From: Rhodoferax sp.
GTDB lineage: Bacteria; Pseudomonadota; Gammaproteobacteria; Burkholderiales; Burkholderiaceae_C
NCBI RefSeq assembly: GCF_028714215.1
Contig: NZ_JAQTMS010000039.1
Location: 1 to 48,994 of the forward strand
Direction: 5' to 3'
Length of the DNA stretch: 48,994 bases
Part shown: positions 35,731 through 44,503 of the stretch, in pieces
Numbering within the stretch: position 1 is the stretch's first letter
How the letters are laid out: each line of letters starts with the position of its first letter
Position numbers and translations under genes: made by a program
The notes under the pieces: generated by a model
Database searches by the model: none
The model's input: the letters and a program-made list of their open reading frames with translations, nothing else
Told to the model about the DNA's origin: nothing

Positions 35731-35740
35731 AGGAGTAAGC

Positions 35741-36130
35741 ATGGAACTCAAACCCATCCATACCAAGAAAGACTACCAGGCTGCCTTGGCAGAGATTGAA
35801 CGGCTGTGGGACGCGCCAGCCAAGTCCTCGGATGCCGACAAGCTCGATATTCTTGCCCTGCTGGTTGAACGCTACGAGAGCATTCACTATCCCATTGCAG
35901 ACCCCGATCCAATCGAGTTCATCAACCATGTCATGGAAAGCCGGGGCCTGACGCGCAAGGATATGGAGCCCTACATCGGTGCCCGAGGGCGTGTGGCAGA
36001 CATTCTCAACCGGACTCGCCCTTTGACGCTGGAGATGATTCGACGCCTCACGGTCAACTTGAAACTTCCTGCCGAGGTATTGGTCAAGCCTTATCAATTG
36101 CGTCGGGATCGGGAATTGTTGGCCGCCTGA
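35741..36130 (+). CDS. higA: HigA-type antitoxin / XRE-like regulator
   Basis: A 129-residue protein. The C-terminal half is a helix-turn-helix of HigA type (ESRGLTRKDMEPYIG, RGRVADILNR, LTLEMIRRLTVNLKLPAEVL). The N-terminal half is the acidic helical part (LWDAPAKSSDADKLDILALL) seen in longer HigA antitoxins. AGGAG lies 5 nt before the ATG. Its cognate toxin survives only as a fragment, so this is an orphan antitoxin that could still repress its own or other promoters. Confidence 0.85.
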   Translation: MELKPIHTKKDYQAALAEIERLWDAPAKSSDADKLDILALLVERYESIHYPIADPDPIEFINHVMESRGLTRKDMEPYIGARGRVADILNRTRPLTLEMIRRLTVNLKLPAEVLVKPYQLRRDRELLAA

Positions 36131-36203
36131 GGGCCATCAAAGGCACTCCCGCCCTGGCCAAGGCGTTGCTCCCAAGCGGCGCCCGCCATCCCAGCCGGTT
36201 AAA

Positions 36204-37145
36204 TTAGTTTCTGCCGGCGCCAATTTTTGGCGATCTTTGAAACAGCTTGCGCACCACGCCGCGCAGCCAGCTGTGCGCCAGATCCAGGCTGGCGGTCTGG
36301 TGCCAGACCATGTGCACGTCGTAGCGCGAACCGTGCTCCGGCAACTGCCAGATGCGCACGTCGTAGCGCGGCGCCAAAGAGTTGGCGTACATCAGGGGCA
36401 CGATGGCCAGCAGGTCGGTGCGCGTCACCAGTTCCGGCAGCGCGCCGTAGTGGCGGGCGCGCAGCACGATGCGCTCACTCAGCTTGAGTTGGCTCAGCAT
36501 CAGGTCCAGGTTGCCATGAAAGGTGGCGGCCGGCGAAGCCACTGCCAGGGACGCCGCGGAGAGTTGTTTGGCGCTCAGCTTGCCGCCACCACGCCAGCCG
36601 GGCGGCCGCCAGTCGCGGGCCGTGATGGCAACGAAGTTTTCCTGAAACAGCAGTTCACTGGCGGTCGAGTTGCGGCTGGTGTCCAGAATGCCGATCGCCA
36701 AATCGATTTCATGCGCTTCCAGCGCGCCACTCACCTCCAGCGCCGCCACCGCGACATTCGAGATGTGGCTGCCCGGCGACTGGCTGCGCAGTGCCTGCGC
36801 CAGCGGCGGCAGGAACATCATCTCGCCCAGGTCCGACAGCGACAGCCGCCAATGCACATGGCTGCTGGCGGGCTCGAATTCCTCGGCGCTGCTGACGGTG
36901 TTTTCCAGCAGGTGGAGTTGCGCTATCACCGCCGGCACCATGCGCTGCGCCTTGCGCGTCGGCTGCAGGCCGCGCGGCGAGCGGACAAACAACTCGTCCG
37001 CAAAAATGGTGCGCAGGCGGGCCAGCGCATTGCTGGTGGCGGGTTGCGACAGGGCCAGATGCCGACCCGCCTCGGTGACCGAGCCGAAGCGGTAAACAGC
37101 GCACAAAACGCGCAGCAGGTTGAGGTCGAGCTGTCTGAAATTCAT
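36204..37145 (-). CDS. LysR-type transcriptional regulator
   Basis: A 313-residue protein with the N-terminal winged helix of LysR regulators (MNFRQLDLNLLRVLCAVYRFGSVTEAGRHLALSQPATSNALARLR, here abbreviated by its key helix LSQPATSNALARLR at about 32-45) and a C-terminal effector domain. The LDLNLL start and overall style resemble the NodD/aromatic-responsive branch. It is divergently transcribed from the pad operon with a 176-bp gap, the usual place for a regulator of that operon. The effector is inferred to be an aromatic acid or CoA ester. Confidence 0.88.
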   Translation of the reverse strand: MNFRQLDLNLLRVLCAVYRFGSVTEAGRHLALSQPATSNALARLRTIFADELFVRSPRGLQPTRKAQRMVPAVIAQLHLLENTVSSAEEFEPASSHVHWRLSLSDLGEMMFLPPLAQALRSQSPGSHISNVAVAALEVSGALEAHEIDLAIGILDTSRNSTASELLFQENFVAITARDWRPPGWRGGGKLSAKQLSAASLAVASPAATFHGNLDLMLSQLKLSERIVLRARHYGALPELVTRTDLLAIVPLMYANSLAPRYDVRIWQLPEHGSRYDVHMVWHQTASLDLAHSWLRGVVRKLFQRSPKIGAGRN

Positions 37146-37221
37146 GATCAGGGTTTATCCGGATTATCTGCTTCGTGAATGTAGCGGATTTCAAAATTCA
37201 ATTAGACGGATGACGCCAAAG

Positions 37222-37284
37222 CGCCTAGATTCCGTTCCAGACAAGTCCCTACCGGGAACCAACCATACGGAAATCTGCTAGGCG
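37222..37284. promoter_or_regulatory. Imperfect inverted repeat in the padE leader
   Basis: CGCCTAG (37222-37228) followed by ATTCCGT mirrors ACGGAAAT..CTAGGCG (ending 37284). The outer 7 bp match perfectly and the inner blocks nearly. It lies between lysR and padE and could be an operator or an mRNA leader hairpin. Confidence 0.35.
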
Positions 37285-37321
37285 TTTGATTGCCGGCAGA
37301 AACCGAGAAGGAGACGACAAG

Positions 37322-37879
37322 GTGCTTGAGATCATCATCCAGGGCCGCGGCGGCCAGGGTGCGCAGACCGCTGGCAACCTGCTGGCCGGCGCTTTTCATG
37401 CGCAGGGCTTGCAGGTGCAATGCTTTGCCAGCTATGGCGGCGCGCGCCGCGGCACGCCGGTCAATTCCTACATCCGGGTCGATCAGCGTCCGGTGCGGGT
37501 GCGCTGCGACATCGAGCGTGCCGACGCCATTCTGTGCTTCGATGCCAGCCTGTTGGAAGGCCGCCTGCTGGCCAGCGCCGATGCCGCCACCTGGATCGTG
37601 GTGAACTCGGCCCGCAGCGCCGCCGACTTTGCCCGGATACTGCCCGGCAAACGCGTGATCCCGATTGATGCCTTGACGATTTCGCGCCAGCAGGGCTTGG
37701 GGCGCATCGTCAACTCGGCCTTGCTGGGCGCCCTGGCGCGGGTCATCAAGGCGCCCGCGCTGTCGGTGTTGACGCAGGCCCTGGTTGACAACGCGCCCAA
37801 GCAGCACGACGAGAACGTGGCCGCTTGCGCCGAGGGCTACCACCGCGCCGGCCTGCAACTGCTGGAGAGCGCCGCATGA
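37322..37879 (+). CDS. padE: Phenylglyoxylate oxidoreductase gamma subunit (PadE-like)
   Basis: A 185-residue 2-oxoacid oxidoreductase gamma subunit with GRGGQGAQTAGNLLA at the N-terminus and YGGARRGTPVNSYIR. The GTG at 37322 has AAGGAG 8 nt upstream; an in-frame ATG at 37286 precedes the conserved domain and lacks this signal. It opens a four-gene run matching the PadE-I type phenylglyoxylate:acceptor oxidoreductase of Azoarcus evansii, which makes benzoyl-CoA from phenylglyoxylate. Pyruvate-type enzymes share the fold, so substrate rests on context. Confidence 0.78.
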   Translation: MLEIIIQGRGGQGAQTAGNLLAGAFHAQGLQVQCFASYGGARRGTPVNSYIRVDQRPVRVRCDIERADAILCFDASLLEGRLLASADAATWIVVNSARSAADFARILPGKRVIPIDALTISRQQGLGRIVNSALLGALARVIKAPALSVLTQALVDNAPKQHDENVAACAEGYHRAGLQLLESAA

Positions 37880-39543
37880 ACGCCCGCATCCCCACCATCT
37901 GGACCACCGGCAGCACAGAGGCCGTCAAGACCGGCACCTGGCGTGCTTCCCTGGCCAAACACATCAAGGCGCCGGCACCCTGTCACGGCGCCTGTCCGGT
38001 GGATGGCGACATCGCCGAGTGGATAGGACTGGCGCGTTCGCGCGATTTCCATGGGGCCTGGCAGGTACTGACGCGGCACAACCCGTTCCCGTCCATCGCC
38101 GGGCGCATCTGCCATCACCCGTGTGAGACGGCTTGCAACCGGGGCGGCTACGACCAGGCACTTTCCATTTGCAAGCTGGAGCGCTTTGTCGGCGATCAGG
38201 CGCTGGCGCAAGGCTGGGGCTTTCAAGCTCCCGCTGCCGCGCAGCCGGGTCATGTGGCGATCGTCGGTGGCGGTCCCTCCGGCCTGTCGGCGGCTTTTCA
38301 ACTGCGCCGCATGGGCTTTGCCGTGACGCTGTTTGAGGCGCAGGCCCAGCTGGGCGGTCTGATGCGTTACGGCATTCCGGCCTACCGGTTGGCGCGCGAC
38401 GTGCTCGATGGCGAAATCGCCCGCATCGTGGCCTTGGGCGTCAAGGTCAACTGCGGTTGCCGCATCGAAAGCGCCGAAGATTTCACGCGCTTGCGGCAAC
38501 AGCACGATGCGCTGTACCTGGCCCTGGGCGCGGCGCGGCAGAAGCGCCTGCCCATGCTGGACTACAGCCAGCCCTGGGTCTGCGACGGCGCCCGCTACCT
38601 GGCCGCCGCCAACTCGGGTCAAGCGCTGGCACTGGGCCGGCGGTTGCTGGTCATCGGTGGCGGCAGTGCCGCGCTGGACGCCGCACGCAGTGCGCGCCGA
38701 CTGGGTCACCAGGTGACTCTGCTGGCGCTGGAGCAGCGCGCCCAGATGCCGGCCCAGGCGGAGGAAGTGGAGGAGGCGCTGGAGGAAGGCATCACCTTGC
38801 TGGACGGCGCCCGTCTGGACGCTGTCAGCGCTGCCGGGACCGACGGTCTGACACTGGCCTGCAGCAAGGTCTTGTTCGTTCCCGGCGCAGAGCGCGGACA
38901 GTTCACGCTCAGCGTTATCGAAGGCGGCGGCTTTAGCATCGCCGCCGATGCCATCGTCACCTCGATCGGCCAGGACCCCGACCTGGCGCTGCTGGGCCAG
39001 GGCTTCGCCGCCGCCGGTGGTCTGCTGCAAACCGATGCGCAGCTCGCCACCAGCACGGCGGGCATCTACGCCGGCGGCGACCTGGTCAGCATGGCGCGTT
39101 TTGTGACCGAAGCGATAGGCATGGGCCAGCGCGCGGCGCAGGCGATTGCCGACGCCTTGCGCTGGCGCGGCGCTGACCAGGACACGACAGCCATCGCCAC
39201 CGGCGACGACCAGCCCCTGGTGCCGCTGGCGGCCATCAGCACCTTCTATCACCCCAAGGCGCAGCGGGCCCAGACCCAGTTGCTGGATGCCCGGGAACGC
39301 CTGGCCAGCGGGGTCGAGGTGCAACTGGGCCTGGAACTGGAACAGGCGCTCTCCGAGAGCCAGCGCTGCTTCTCCTGCGGCACCTGCATCTACTGCGACA
39401 ACTGCGTCGTCTACTGCCCGGACATGGCGGTGAAGCGGGTCGACCACGGCTACACCGTCCTGACCGATTACTGCAAGGGCTGCGGTGTCTGCGTCAAGGA
39501 ATGCCCCACCGGCTCCATGACCATGCAGGAGGAATTGCGATGA
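37876..39543 (+). CDS. padH: Phenylglyoxylate oxidoreductase: flavoprotein fused to ferredoxin (PadH-PadF-like)
   Basis: The 555-residue protein is a GltD-type FAD/NAD(P) oxidoreductase: an N-terminal Fe-S segment (APCHGACPVDGD, CHHPCETACNRGG), then FAD motif GGGPSGLSAA (about 134) and NAD(P) motif GGGSAALDAA. It ends with a 2x[4Fe-4S] ferredoxin domain (CFSCGTCIYCDNC..YCP and CKGCGVCVKECP). In Azoarcus evansii the epsilon (PadH) and ferredoxin (PadF) subunits are separate; here one polypeptide covers both. It overlaps padE by 4 bp and should pass electrons to NAD(P). Confidence 0.8.
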   Translation: MNARIPTIWTTGSTEAVKTGTWRASLAKHIKAPAPCHGACPVDGDIAEWIGLARSRDFHGAWQVLTRHNPFPSIAGRICHHPCETACNRGGYDQALSICKLERFVGDQALAQGWGFQAPAAAQPGHVAIVGGGPSGLSAAFQLRRMGFAVTLFEAQAQLGGLMRYGIPAYRLARDVLDGEIARIVALGVKVNCGCRIESAEDFTRLRQQHDALYLALGAARQKRLPMLDYSQPWVCDGARYLAAANSGQALALGRRLLVIGGGSAALDAARSARRLGHQVTLLALEQRAQMPAQAEEVEEALEEGITLLDGARLDAVSAAGTDGLTLACSKVLFVPGAERGQFTLSVIEGGGFSIAADAIVTSIGQDPDLALLGQGFAAAGGLLQTDAQLATSTAGIYAGGDLVSMARFVTEAIGMGQRAAQAIADALRWRGADQDTTAIATGDDQPLVPLAAISTFYHPKAQRAQTQLLDARERLASGVEVQLGLELEQALSESQRCFSCGTCIYCDNCVVYCPDMAVKRVDHGYTVLTDYCKGCGVCVKECPTGSMTMQEELR

Positions 39544-39551
39544 GCGCCGCG

Positions 39552-39622
39552 CCGGGCCGCCCCAAGCAAGCTCGCACCCCCTCGGGGGGCAGCGCCATAC
39601 ACGAAGTGACAAGCGAGGGGGT
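39552..39622. repeat. Dispersed repeat at the padH-padG junction
   Basis: A GC-rich block containing CCGCCCCAAGCAAGCTCGCA, the hairpin CCCCC-TC-GGGGG (39577-39588) and CACGAAGTGACAAGCGAG resembles a repeat I know from Comamonadaceae genomes. It would add about 29 odd residues to PadG if the upstream ATG were used, so it is read as non-coding. Confidence 0.6.
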
Positions 39623-39626
39623 ATCA

Positions 39627-40784
39627 ATGACTACGGCGCTGAAATCGATGCTGCTGACCGGCAACCAGGCGGTCGCCTGGGGGGCCAGGCTGGCGCGGCC
39701 CAAGGTGGTTCCGGTCTATCCGATCACGCCGCAGACGCCGGTGCTGGAACAGCTGACCGAGTTTCAGGCGCAGGGCACGTTCGACGCCGAAATCATCACG
39801 CCGGAGTCCGAGCATTCGGTGATGTCGGCCTGCATTCCGGCCTCCCTGGTCGGCACCCGTGTCTTTACCGCCACCGCCTCGCAGGGTTTGCTGCTGATGC
39901 ACGAGTTGCTGCATTACGCCAGCGGTGCCCGCGCGCCCATCGTGATGGTCAACGTGAATCGCACCGTCGCCTCGCCCTGGGCGTTCTGGCCGGACCAGAC
40001 CGACAGCTTGTCGCAGCGCGACACCGGCTGGATTCAGTACTACGTGGAAAGCGCGCAGGAAGCACTCGACAGCGTGCTGCAGGCGTTTCGCGTGGCCGAA
40101 CAGGTGCTGCTGCCGACCATGGTCAATCTGGACGCCTTCTACGTCTCGCACGCGCTGGAGCCGGTGTTCGTGCCGGCGCAAGAACTGGTCGACCAGTACT
40201 TGCCGGCTTTCGATCCGCCGCACCGGCTCGACACCGGCAAGGTCGAGTCCTGGGGCAATGTGGTCTCGCAGGACATGTTTTACCGGCATCGCCAGGCGCT
40301 CTCCGAGGCGATGGCCCGGGTGCCGGCACTGGCCGCGCAGGCCGACTTCGAATGGGCGCAACTGACCGGCCGCAGCCACGGTGTGCTGGAGCGCTACCGC
40401 TGCGACGGTGCACGCACGGTGATCGTCACCATGGGCAGCATGTGCGGCACGGCGCGCGACGCGGTCGATGCCCTGCGCGAGGCCGGCGAGGCGGTCGGCC
40501 TGCTCAAGGTGCGGCTGTTCCGGCCGCTGCCGGTCGAAGGGCTGCGGGCCGCCTTGACCGGGGTCGACGAGGTCATCGTGCTTGATCGCAACTATTCCCC
40601 CGGCCACGGCGGCGTACTGCACCAGGAACTGCGCGCGGCGCTCTATGGCAGCGCCGTGACGCCGCGCATCCATGGCCTGCTGGCGGGCGTCGGCGGCGTC
40701 AATGTCTCGCCGGCCAGGATCGTCGAGTTCGTCAAACAGGCGGTGCAGGGCGAAGCGCAGGCCGAGTCGCAGTGGGTAAGGTGA
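39627..40784 (+). CDS. padG: Phenylglyoxylate oxidoreductase alpha subunit (PadG-like)
   Basis: A 385-residue alpha subunit of the 2-oxoacid:acceptor oxidoreductase family ([29 protein letters not shown], then [12 protein letters not shown]). The ATG at 39627 follows GAGGGGG; an ATG at 39540 overlaps the padH stop but would translate a dispersed repeat. It provides part of the thiamine diphosphate site with PadI. Phenylglyoxylate as substrate is inferred from the adjoining padBCD-like genes. Confidence 0.8.
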   Translation: MTTALKSMLLTGNQAVAWGARLARPKVVPVYPITPQTPVLEQLTEFQAQGTFDAEIITPESEHSVMSACIPASLVGTRVFTATASQGLLLMHELLHYASGARAPIVMVNVNRTVASPWAFWPDQTDSLSQRDTGWIQYYVESAQEALDSVLQAFRVAEQVLLPTMVNLDAFYVSHALEPVFVPAQELVDQYLPAFDPPHRLDTGKVESWGNVVSQDMFYRHRQALSEAMARVPALAAQADFEWAQLTGRSHGVLERYRCDGARTVIVTMGSMCGTARDAVDALREAGEAVGLLKVRLFRPLPVEGLRAALTGVDEVIVLDRNYSPGHGGVLHQELRAALYGSAVTPRIHGLLAGVGGVNVSPARIVEFVKQAVQGEAQAESQWVR

Positions 40785-40798
40785 ACGGAGTGAACAGC

Positions 40799-41713
40799 AT
40801 GATCAGAATCGAACCAGCGGAGCAGGAAGCGATGCTGTGCTCCGGCCACGCCGCCTGCCCCGGTTGCCTGGACGCGCTGTCGGCGCGCCACGTCCTGAGC
40901 GCCATGGGACCCAACACCATGGCCGTGATTCCGCCTTCCTGCATGGCCATCATTGCCGGCGCGCAGCCCTACAGTTCGCTGCGCATTCCGGTCTACCAGC
41001 CGACGCTGGAAGCCAGTGCCGCGGCTGCCACCGGGCTGCGCCGTGCGCTCGACGCCCAGGGCAAGCACGACACCCATGTGATCGTGCTTGCCGGCGACGG
41101 CGGCACCTACGACATCGGTTTTCAGTGCCTGTCGTCGGCCGCCGAGCGCAACGAGAATTTCATCTATTTCTGTCTGGACAACGAAGGCTACATGAACACC
41201 GGCGCCCAGAAGTCGTCCTCGACACCGCATTTCGCGCGCACCGGCTCGACCCCGGCCGGCAAGACTTCGCGCAAGAAGAACCTGACCGAAATCATGGCGG
41301 CGCACCGGGTCCCTTACGTTGCCACCGCCAGCGTGGGCCATCTGCCGGACCTGCTGCGCAAGGTCGAGAAGGCCAAAGCGATGCAGGGCACCCGCATCAT
41401 CACGCTCTTGATTCCGTGCATGGACGGCTGGGGCGTGGCCGACGACGCCGGCTTGACGACGGCGCGCTACGCGGTGGAGTCCGGCGCTTTTCCCCTGTAC
41501 GAAATCGAGGACGGCCAGCGCTACACGCTCAACCACGCCAGCAAGACCCGGCCGGTGGCCGATTACCTGGCGCTGCAACGCCGTTACCGCAACCTGGCCA
41601 GCGCCGACATCGCCACGCTGCAGGCCGAGATCGATGACGGCTGGGCCACGCTGCAACAACGCGTGGCCACCAGCCAGGCCAGAGCCAGCCTGGCCGCCAG
41701 CGACAGAGCGTAG
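40799..41713 (+). CDS. padI: Phenylglyoxylate oxidoreductase beta subunit (PadI-like, ThDP-binding)
   Basis: A 304-residue beta subunit with the Fe-S cysteines in [10 protein letters not shown], the ThDP/Mg motif [10 protein letters not shown] followed by [10 protein letters not shown], and the K-rich loop [10 protein letters not shown]. The ATG at 40799 is chosen because CGGAG lies 8 nt upstream; GTG codons at 40772 and 40781 are in frame alternatives. It completes the padE-H-G-I set. Confidence 0.8.
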   Translation: MIRIEPAEQEAMLCSGHAACPGCLDALSARHVLSAMGPNTMAVIPPSCMAIIAGAQPYSSLRIPVYQPTLEASAAAATGLRRALDAQGKHDTHVIVLAGDGGTYDIGFQCLSSAAERNENFIYFCLDNEGYMNTGAQKSSSTPHFARTGSTPAGKTSRKKNLTEIMAAHRVPYVATASVGHLPDLLRKVEKAKAMQGTRIITLLIPCMDGWGVADDAGLTTARYAVESGAFPLYEIEDGQRYTLNHASKTRPVADYLALQRRYRNLASADIATLQAEIDDGWATLQQRVATSQARASLAASDRA

Positions 41714-41758
41714 GATGGAGTTCCCGTACCGGACCACCTCTTACCGACAGGAAAAATC

Positions 41759-43360
41759 ATGCCTCAATTGAGCACTGTTGACCGTAGCGCAACACCCCCC
41801 GCCGTCACTTTCCCGCGCCAGTACAACGCGGCGTTCGACCTGATAGAGCGCAATCTGCAAGCGGGCCGCGCCGGCAAACTGGCCGTCATCGACGACGCCG
41901 GCAGTTACAGCTACGGCGAACTGGCGCAGCGCGTCAACCGCTTTGCCAATGCCATCACCGGCCTGGGCGTGCAGCCGGAGCAGCGCGTCCTGCTGTGCCT
42001 GCTCGACAGCATCGACTGGCCGGTCGCCTTTCTCGGTTGCATCAAGGCCGGCGTGGTGCCGGTGGCGGCCAACACCTTGCTGACCACCGACGACTACGAC
42101 TACATGCTGCGCGACAGCCGCGCCCGCGCGCTGATCGTCTCGGAGGCGCTGTGGCCCAAGCTGGCGCCATTGATGGGCCAGCTGCCACACTTGCAACACG
42201 TTGTCGTGTCGGGCGAAATAGTCGGTGCCTCGACGCTTGAACGGCTCAGCTTTTCCGCCTTGTGCGCGGCCGCCAGCGATCAGTTCGCGGCCGCCGAAAC
42301 GTCGCCCGACGAGCCCTGCTTCTGGCTCTATTCGTCGGGCTCCACCGGCGCTCCCAAGGGCACGGTGCACATCCACTCCAGCCTGATCAATACGGCCGAG
42401 TTGTTCGCGTTGCCGGTGCTGGGTCTGCGCGAGGACGATCTGGTGTTCTCGGCGGCCAAGCTGTTCTTCGCCTATGGCCTGGGCAATGGCCTGACCTTTC
42501 CGATGGCGGTTGGCGCCACCGCCTTGCTGATGGCCGAGCGCGCCATTCCGGAGGCAGTATTCAAACGTTTGCGCCAGCAGCAACCAACCATTTTTTACGG
42601 TGTTCCGACCCTGTTCGCCGCCTTGCTGGCCAGTCCTTTGCTGCCGGCCAAAGGCGAACTGCGGCTGCGCTTGTGCACCTCGGCCGGCGAGGCGCTGCCG
42701 GCCGACATCGGCAAGCGCTGGACCGAGCATTTGGGCGTCGAAATACTGGACGGCATCGGCTCCACCGAAATGCTGCATGTGTTCCTGAGCAACCGCGCCG
42801 GCAGCGTGCGCTACGGCAGCACCGGCCAGCCGATTCCAGGCTACGACCTGCGCATCGTGGACGAGCAGGGGCACCCCTTGCCGGCAGGCGAAGTGGGCGA
42901 GTTGCAAATACGCGGCGCCACGGCGGCCATGGCCTACTGGAATAACCGCGCCAAATCGCGCGACACTTTTCAGGGGCCCTGGACCCGCAGCGGCGACAAG
43001 TACTCGGTCGACGCCGATGGCTATTACACCTACGCCGGGCGCAGCGACGACATGCTCAAGGTGGGCGGCATCTACGTCTCGCCGATCGAGGTGGAAGCTA
43101 GCCTGATCACCCATCCGGCGGTGCTGGAAGCGGCGGTGATCGGGCGCCAGGACGAGGCGATGTTGGTGAAACCGCAAGCCTTCGTTGTGCTGAAGGTCGG
43201 TTTTGCCGCCACCGACGCGCTGGCCAGCGAGTTGCAGCAGCACGTCAAGTCCAAATTGGCGCCCTACAAATATCCGCGCTGGATCGAGTTCATCGACGAG
43301 CTGCCGAAAACCGCCACCGGCAAGATTCAAAGGTTCAAGCTGCGCGCTCGCGCCGCCTGA
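41759..43360 (+). CDS. bclA: Benzoate-CoA ligase (AMP-forming)
   Basis: A 533-residue acyl-adenylate-forming enzyme with the phosphate loop YSSGSTGAPKGT, the aryl-binding segment SAAKLFFAYGLGNGLTFPM typical of benzoate-CoA ligases, YGSTGQPIPGYD, and the catalytic lysine near the end in PKTATGKIQRFKL. It activates benzoate to benzoyl-CoA with ATP. It stands 45 bp after padI and is probably co-transcribed, so both routes to benzoyl-CoA share one operon. Other aryl-CoA ligases (hydroxybenzoate, aminobenzoate) are possible. Confidence 0.86.
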   Translation: MPQLSTVDRSATPPAVTFPRQYNAAFDLIERNLQAGRAGKLAVIDDAGSYSYGELAQRVNRFANAITGLGVQPEQRVLLCLLDSIDWPVAFLGCIKAGVVPVAANTLLTTDDYDYMLRDSRARALIVSEALWPKLAPLMGQLPHLQHVVVSGEIVGASTLERLSFSALCAAASDQFAAAETSPDEPCFWLYSSGSTGAPKGTVHIHSSLINTAELFALPVLGLREDDLVFSAAKLFFAYGLGNGLTFPMAVGATALLMAERAIPEAVFKRLRQQQPTIFYGVPTLFAALLASPLLPAKGELRLRLCTSAGEALPADIGKRWTEHLGVEILDGIGSTEMLHVFLSNRAGSVRYGSTGQPIPGYDLRIVDEQGHPLPAGEVGELQIRGATAAMAYWNNRAKSRDTFQGPWTRSGDKYSVDADGYYTYAGRSDDMLKVGGIYVSPIEVEASLITHPAVLEAAVIGRQDEAMLVKPQAFVVLKVGFAATDALASELQQHVKSKLAPYKYPRWIEFIDELPKTATGKIQRFKLRARAA

Positions 43361-43379
43361 GGACCCGCATGAAAAAGCC

Positions 43380-43835
43380 TCAAGCCGTGGAACGTTTCAT
43401 TTTCACTTTGGCCGTCGCCGGCGCGGCGCTGGCGGCTTGCTGGCGTTCGATGATGCGCAGCATGGTGGCCAGCGTGATGGAACTCATGGAGGCCTTGGCG
43501 ATTTCGTCAATTTCAGACAGCACCGAAGCCAGCGCCTGCCCCACCGGCGTCACCTCGCTGTGGCTGTTCTCGGCCGGCAACACATCTTCAAAGCGCGAGA
43601 TCACATCCATCAGGGTGAGTCGGCGCGCATTGCCGATAAAGCGGTAGCCGCCGCCTACACCCCGGACCGATTGCACCATGCCGACACGCGACAACTCCGC
43701 CAGTACCTTGGCCAGATGGTGTGACGACACCTCGTACTTTTGTGCGATCTCGGCGGCCGGAATCTGGCGCTCCGGATCGGCGGCGAATTCGAGCAGGCTG
43801 AACAAGGCCAGTCGCGTGTTCTGTTGTAGTTTCAT
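43380..43835 (-). CDS. Rrf2-family transcriptional regulator without cysteines
   Basis: A 151-residue Rrf2-type winged-helix protein (KYEVSSHHLAKVLAELSRVGMVQSVRGVGGGYRF shortened: motif VRGVGGGYRF at about 58-67). IscR- and NsrR-type members ligate an Fe-S cluster with three Cys; this protein contains no Cys at all, so its signal must be different. It is convergent with the ligase gene and adjacent to padBCD. A role in controlling the aromatic genes is inference. Confidence 0.85.
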   Translation of the reverse strand: MKLQQNTRLALFSLLEFAADPERQIPAAEIAQKYEVSSHHLAKVLAELSRVGMVQSVRGVGGGYRFIGNARRLTLMDVISRFEDVLPAENSHSEVTPVGQALASVLSEIDEIAKASMSSITLATMLRIIERQQAASAAPATAKVKMKRSTA

Positions 43836-43859
43836 GAGCGCTCAACCTGTGGCAGGGGA

Positions 43860-44396
43860 TCAGGGTTCAAGGTCCATCTCCAGCGGAACGAAGGGGCCTA
43901 TCATCATGCCCTGGCTGCGGAAGAAAGACAGGATCAGCGTGTTGTCGCGTGACAGCATGGTGCGCACCTTGCTGACGCCGGCCTTTTTGAAGCCCTGGCA
44001 CATGGCCAGCAGCAACTGCGTTCCGGTGCCGGCCAGGCGGGCGTCGGGCCGGACGTCGATGGCAAAGACCCAGCCGCAAGGCGGCGAGCCGAATTCCCAA
44101 TCGCGCACCTCGCCGATGGCAAAGCCGATCACTTCGTCACGGGCCGTCGCCACCAGGAAGTGCTGGCCGGTGGCCACCGCGTCGGCGTACCGCCGGTACA
44201 GCGAGTTCCAGTAATCGCGTTTCTCGATACCCGTCACCATGGCATCCATTTCAATCACCGCATCCAGGTCGCCGCGGCGCACCGGCCGGATGGTCAGGGG
44301 TGCGGTGCCCGGCTCGGTGGGCGCGGCGGCGGGTGCTGCCGGCTTCTTTTTGGGACCCTGGGGGTGGGCGCCTTGGCGCGCGATTTTGCTCATCAT
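43860..44396 (-). CDS. GNAT-family N-acetyltransferase with basic Pro/Ala-rich N-terminus
   Basis: About 178 residues. The first 40 are Lys/Pro/Ala-rich and probably disordered. The rest is a GNAT domain (LTIRPVRRGDLDAVIEMD, VFAIDVRPDARLAGTGTQLL, AGVSKVRTM, FFRSQGM). The ATG at 44396 follows GAGG by 8 nt; a TTG at 44414 is an alternative. It precedes the Rrf2 gene by 24 bp and is likely co-transcribed with it. Similar GNAT genes accompany some aromatic-CoA clusters, possibly acetylating an acyl-CoA ligase; not shown here. Confidence 0.78.
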   Translation of the reverse strand: MMSKIARQGAHPQGPKKKPAAPAAAPTEPGTAPLTIRPVRRGDLDAVIEMDAMVTGIEKRDYWNSLYRRYADAVATGQHFLVATARDEVIGFAIGEVRDWEFGSPPCGWVFAIDVRPDARLAGTGTQLLLAMCQGFKKAGVSKVRTMLSRDNTLILSFFRSQGMMIGPFVPLEMDLEP

Positions 44397-44417
44397 TTTT
44401 TTTGCCTCAGGCAATTA

Positions 44418-44446
44418 TTGCATGCAAATGCAAGAATAGGTAGAAT
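44418..44446 (+). promoter_or_regulatory. Candidate padB promoter with TGCA-N6-TGCA operator-like site
   Basis: TTGCAT (44418-44423) and TAGAAT (44441-44446) are spaced by 17 bp. TGCA (44419-44422), six bases, TGCA (44429-44432) matches the recognition pattern described for the benzoyl-CoA-responsive repressors BzdR/BoxR, and TTGCATGCAA inside it is a perfect palindrome. No BzdR/BoxR gene is in this window. Confidence 0.4.
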
Positions 44447-44503
44447 GAAATTAACCGTACTAAAAACTGGTGCCACGACACCATACTCTAACGGAGACTA
44501 TCG

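Noticed and set aside
37837..39627. 596-residue minus-strand ORF opposite padH
   Set aside because: Shadow of the padH fusion gene; low-complexity translation.
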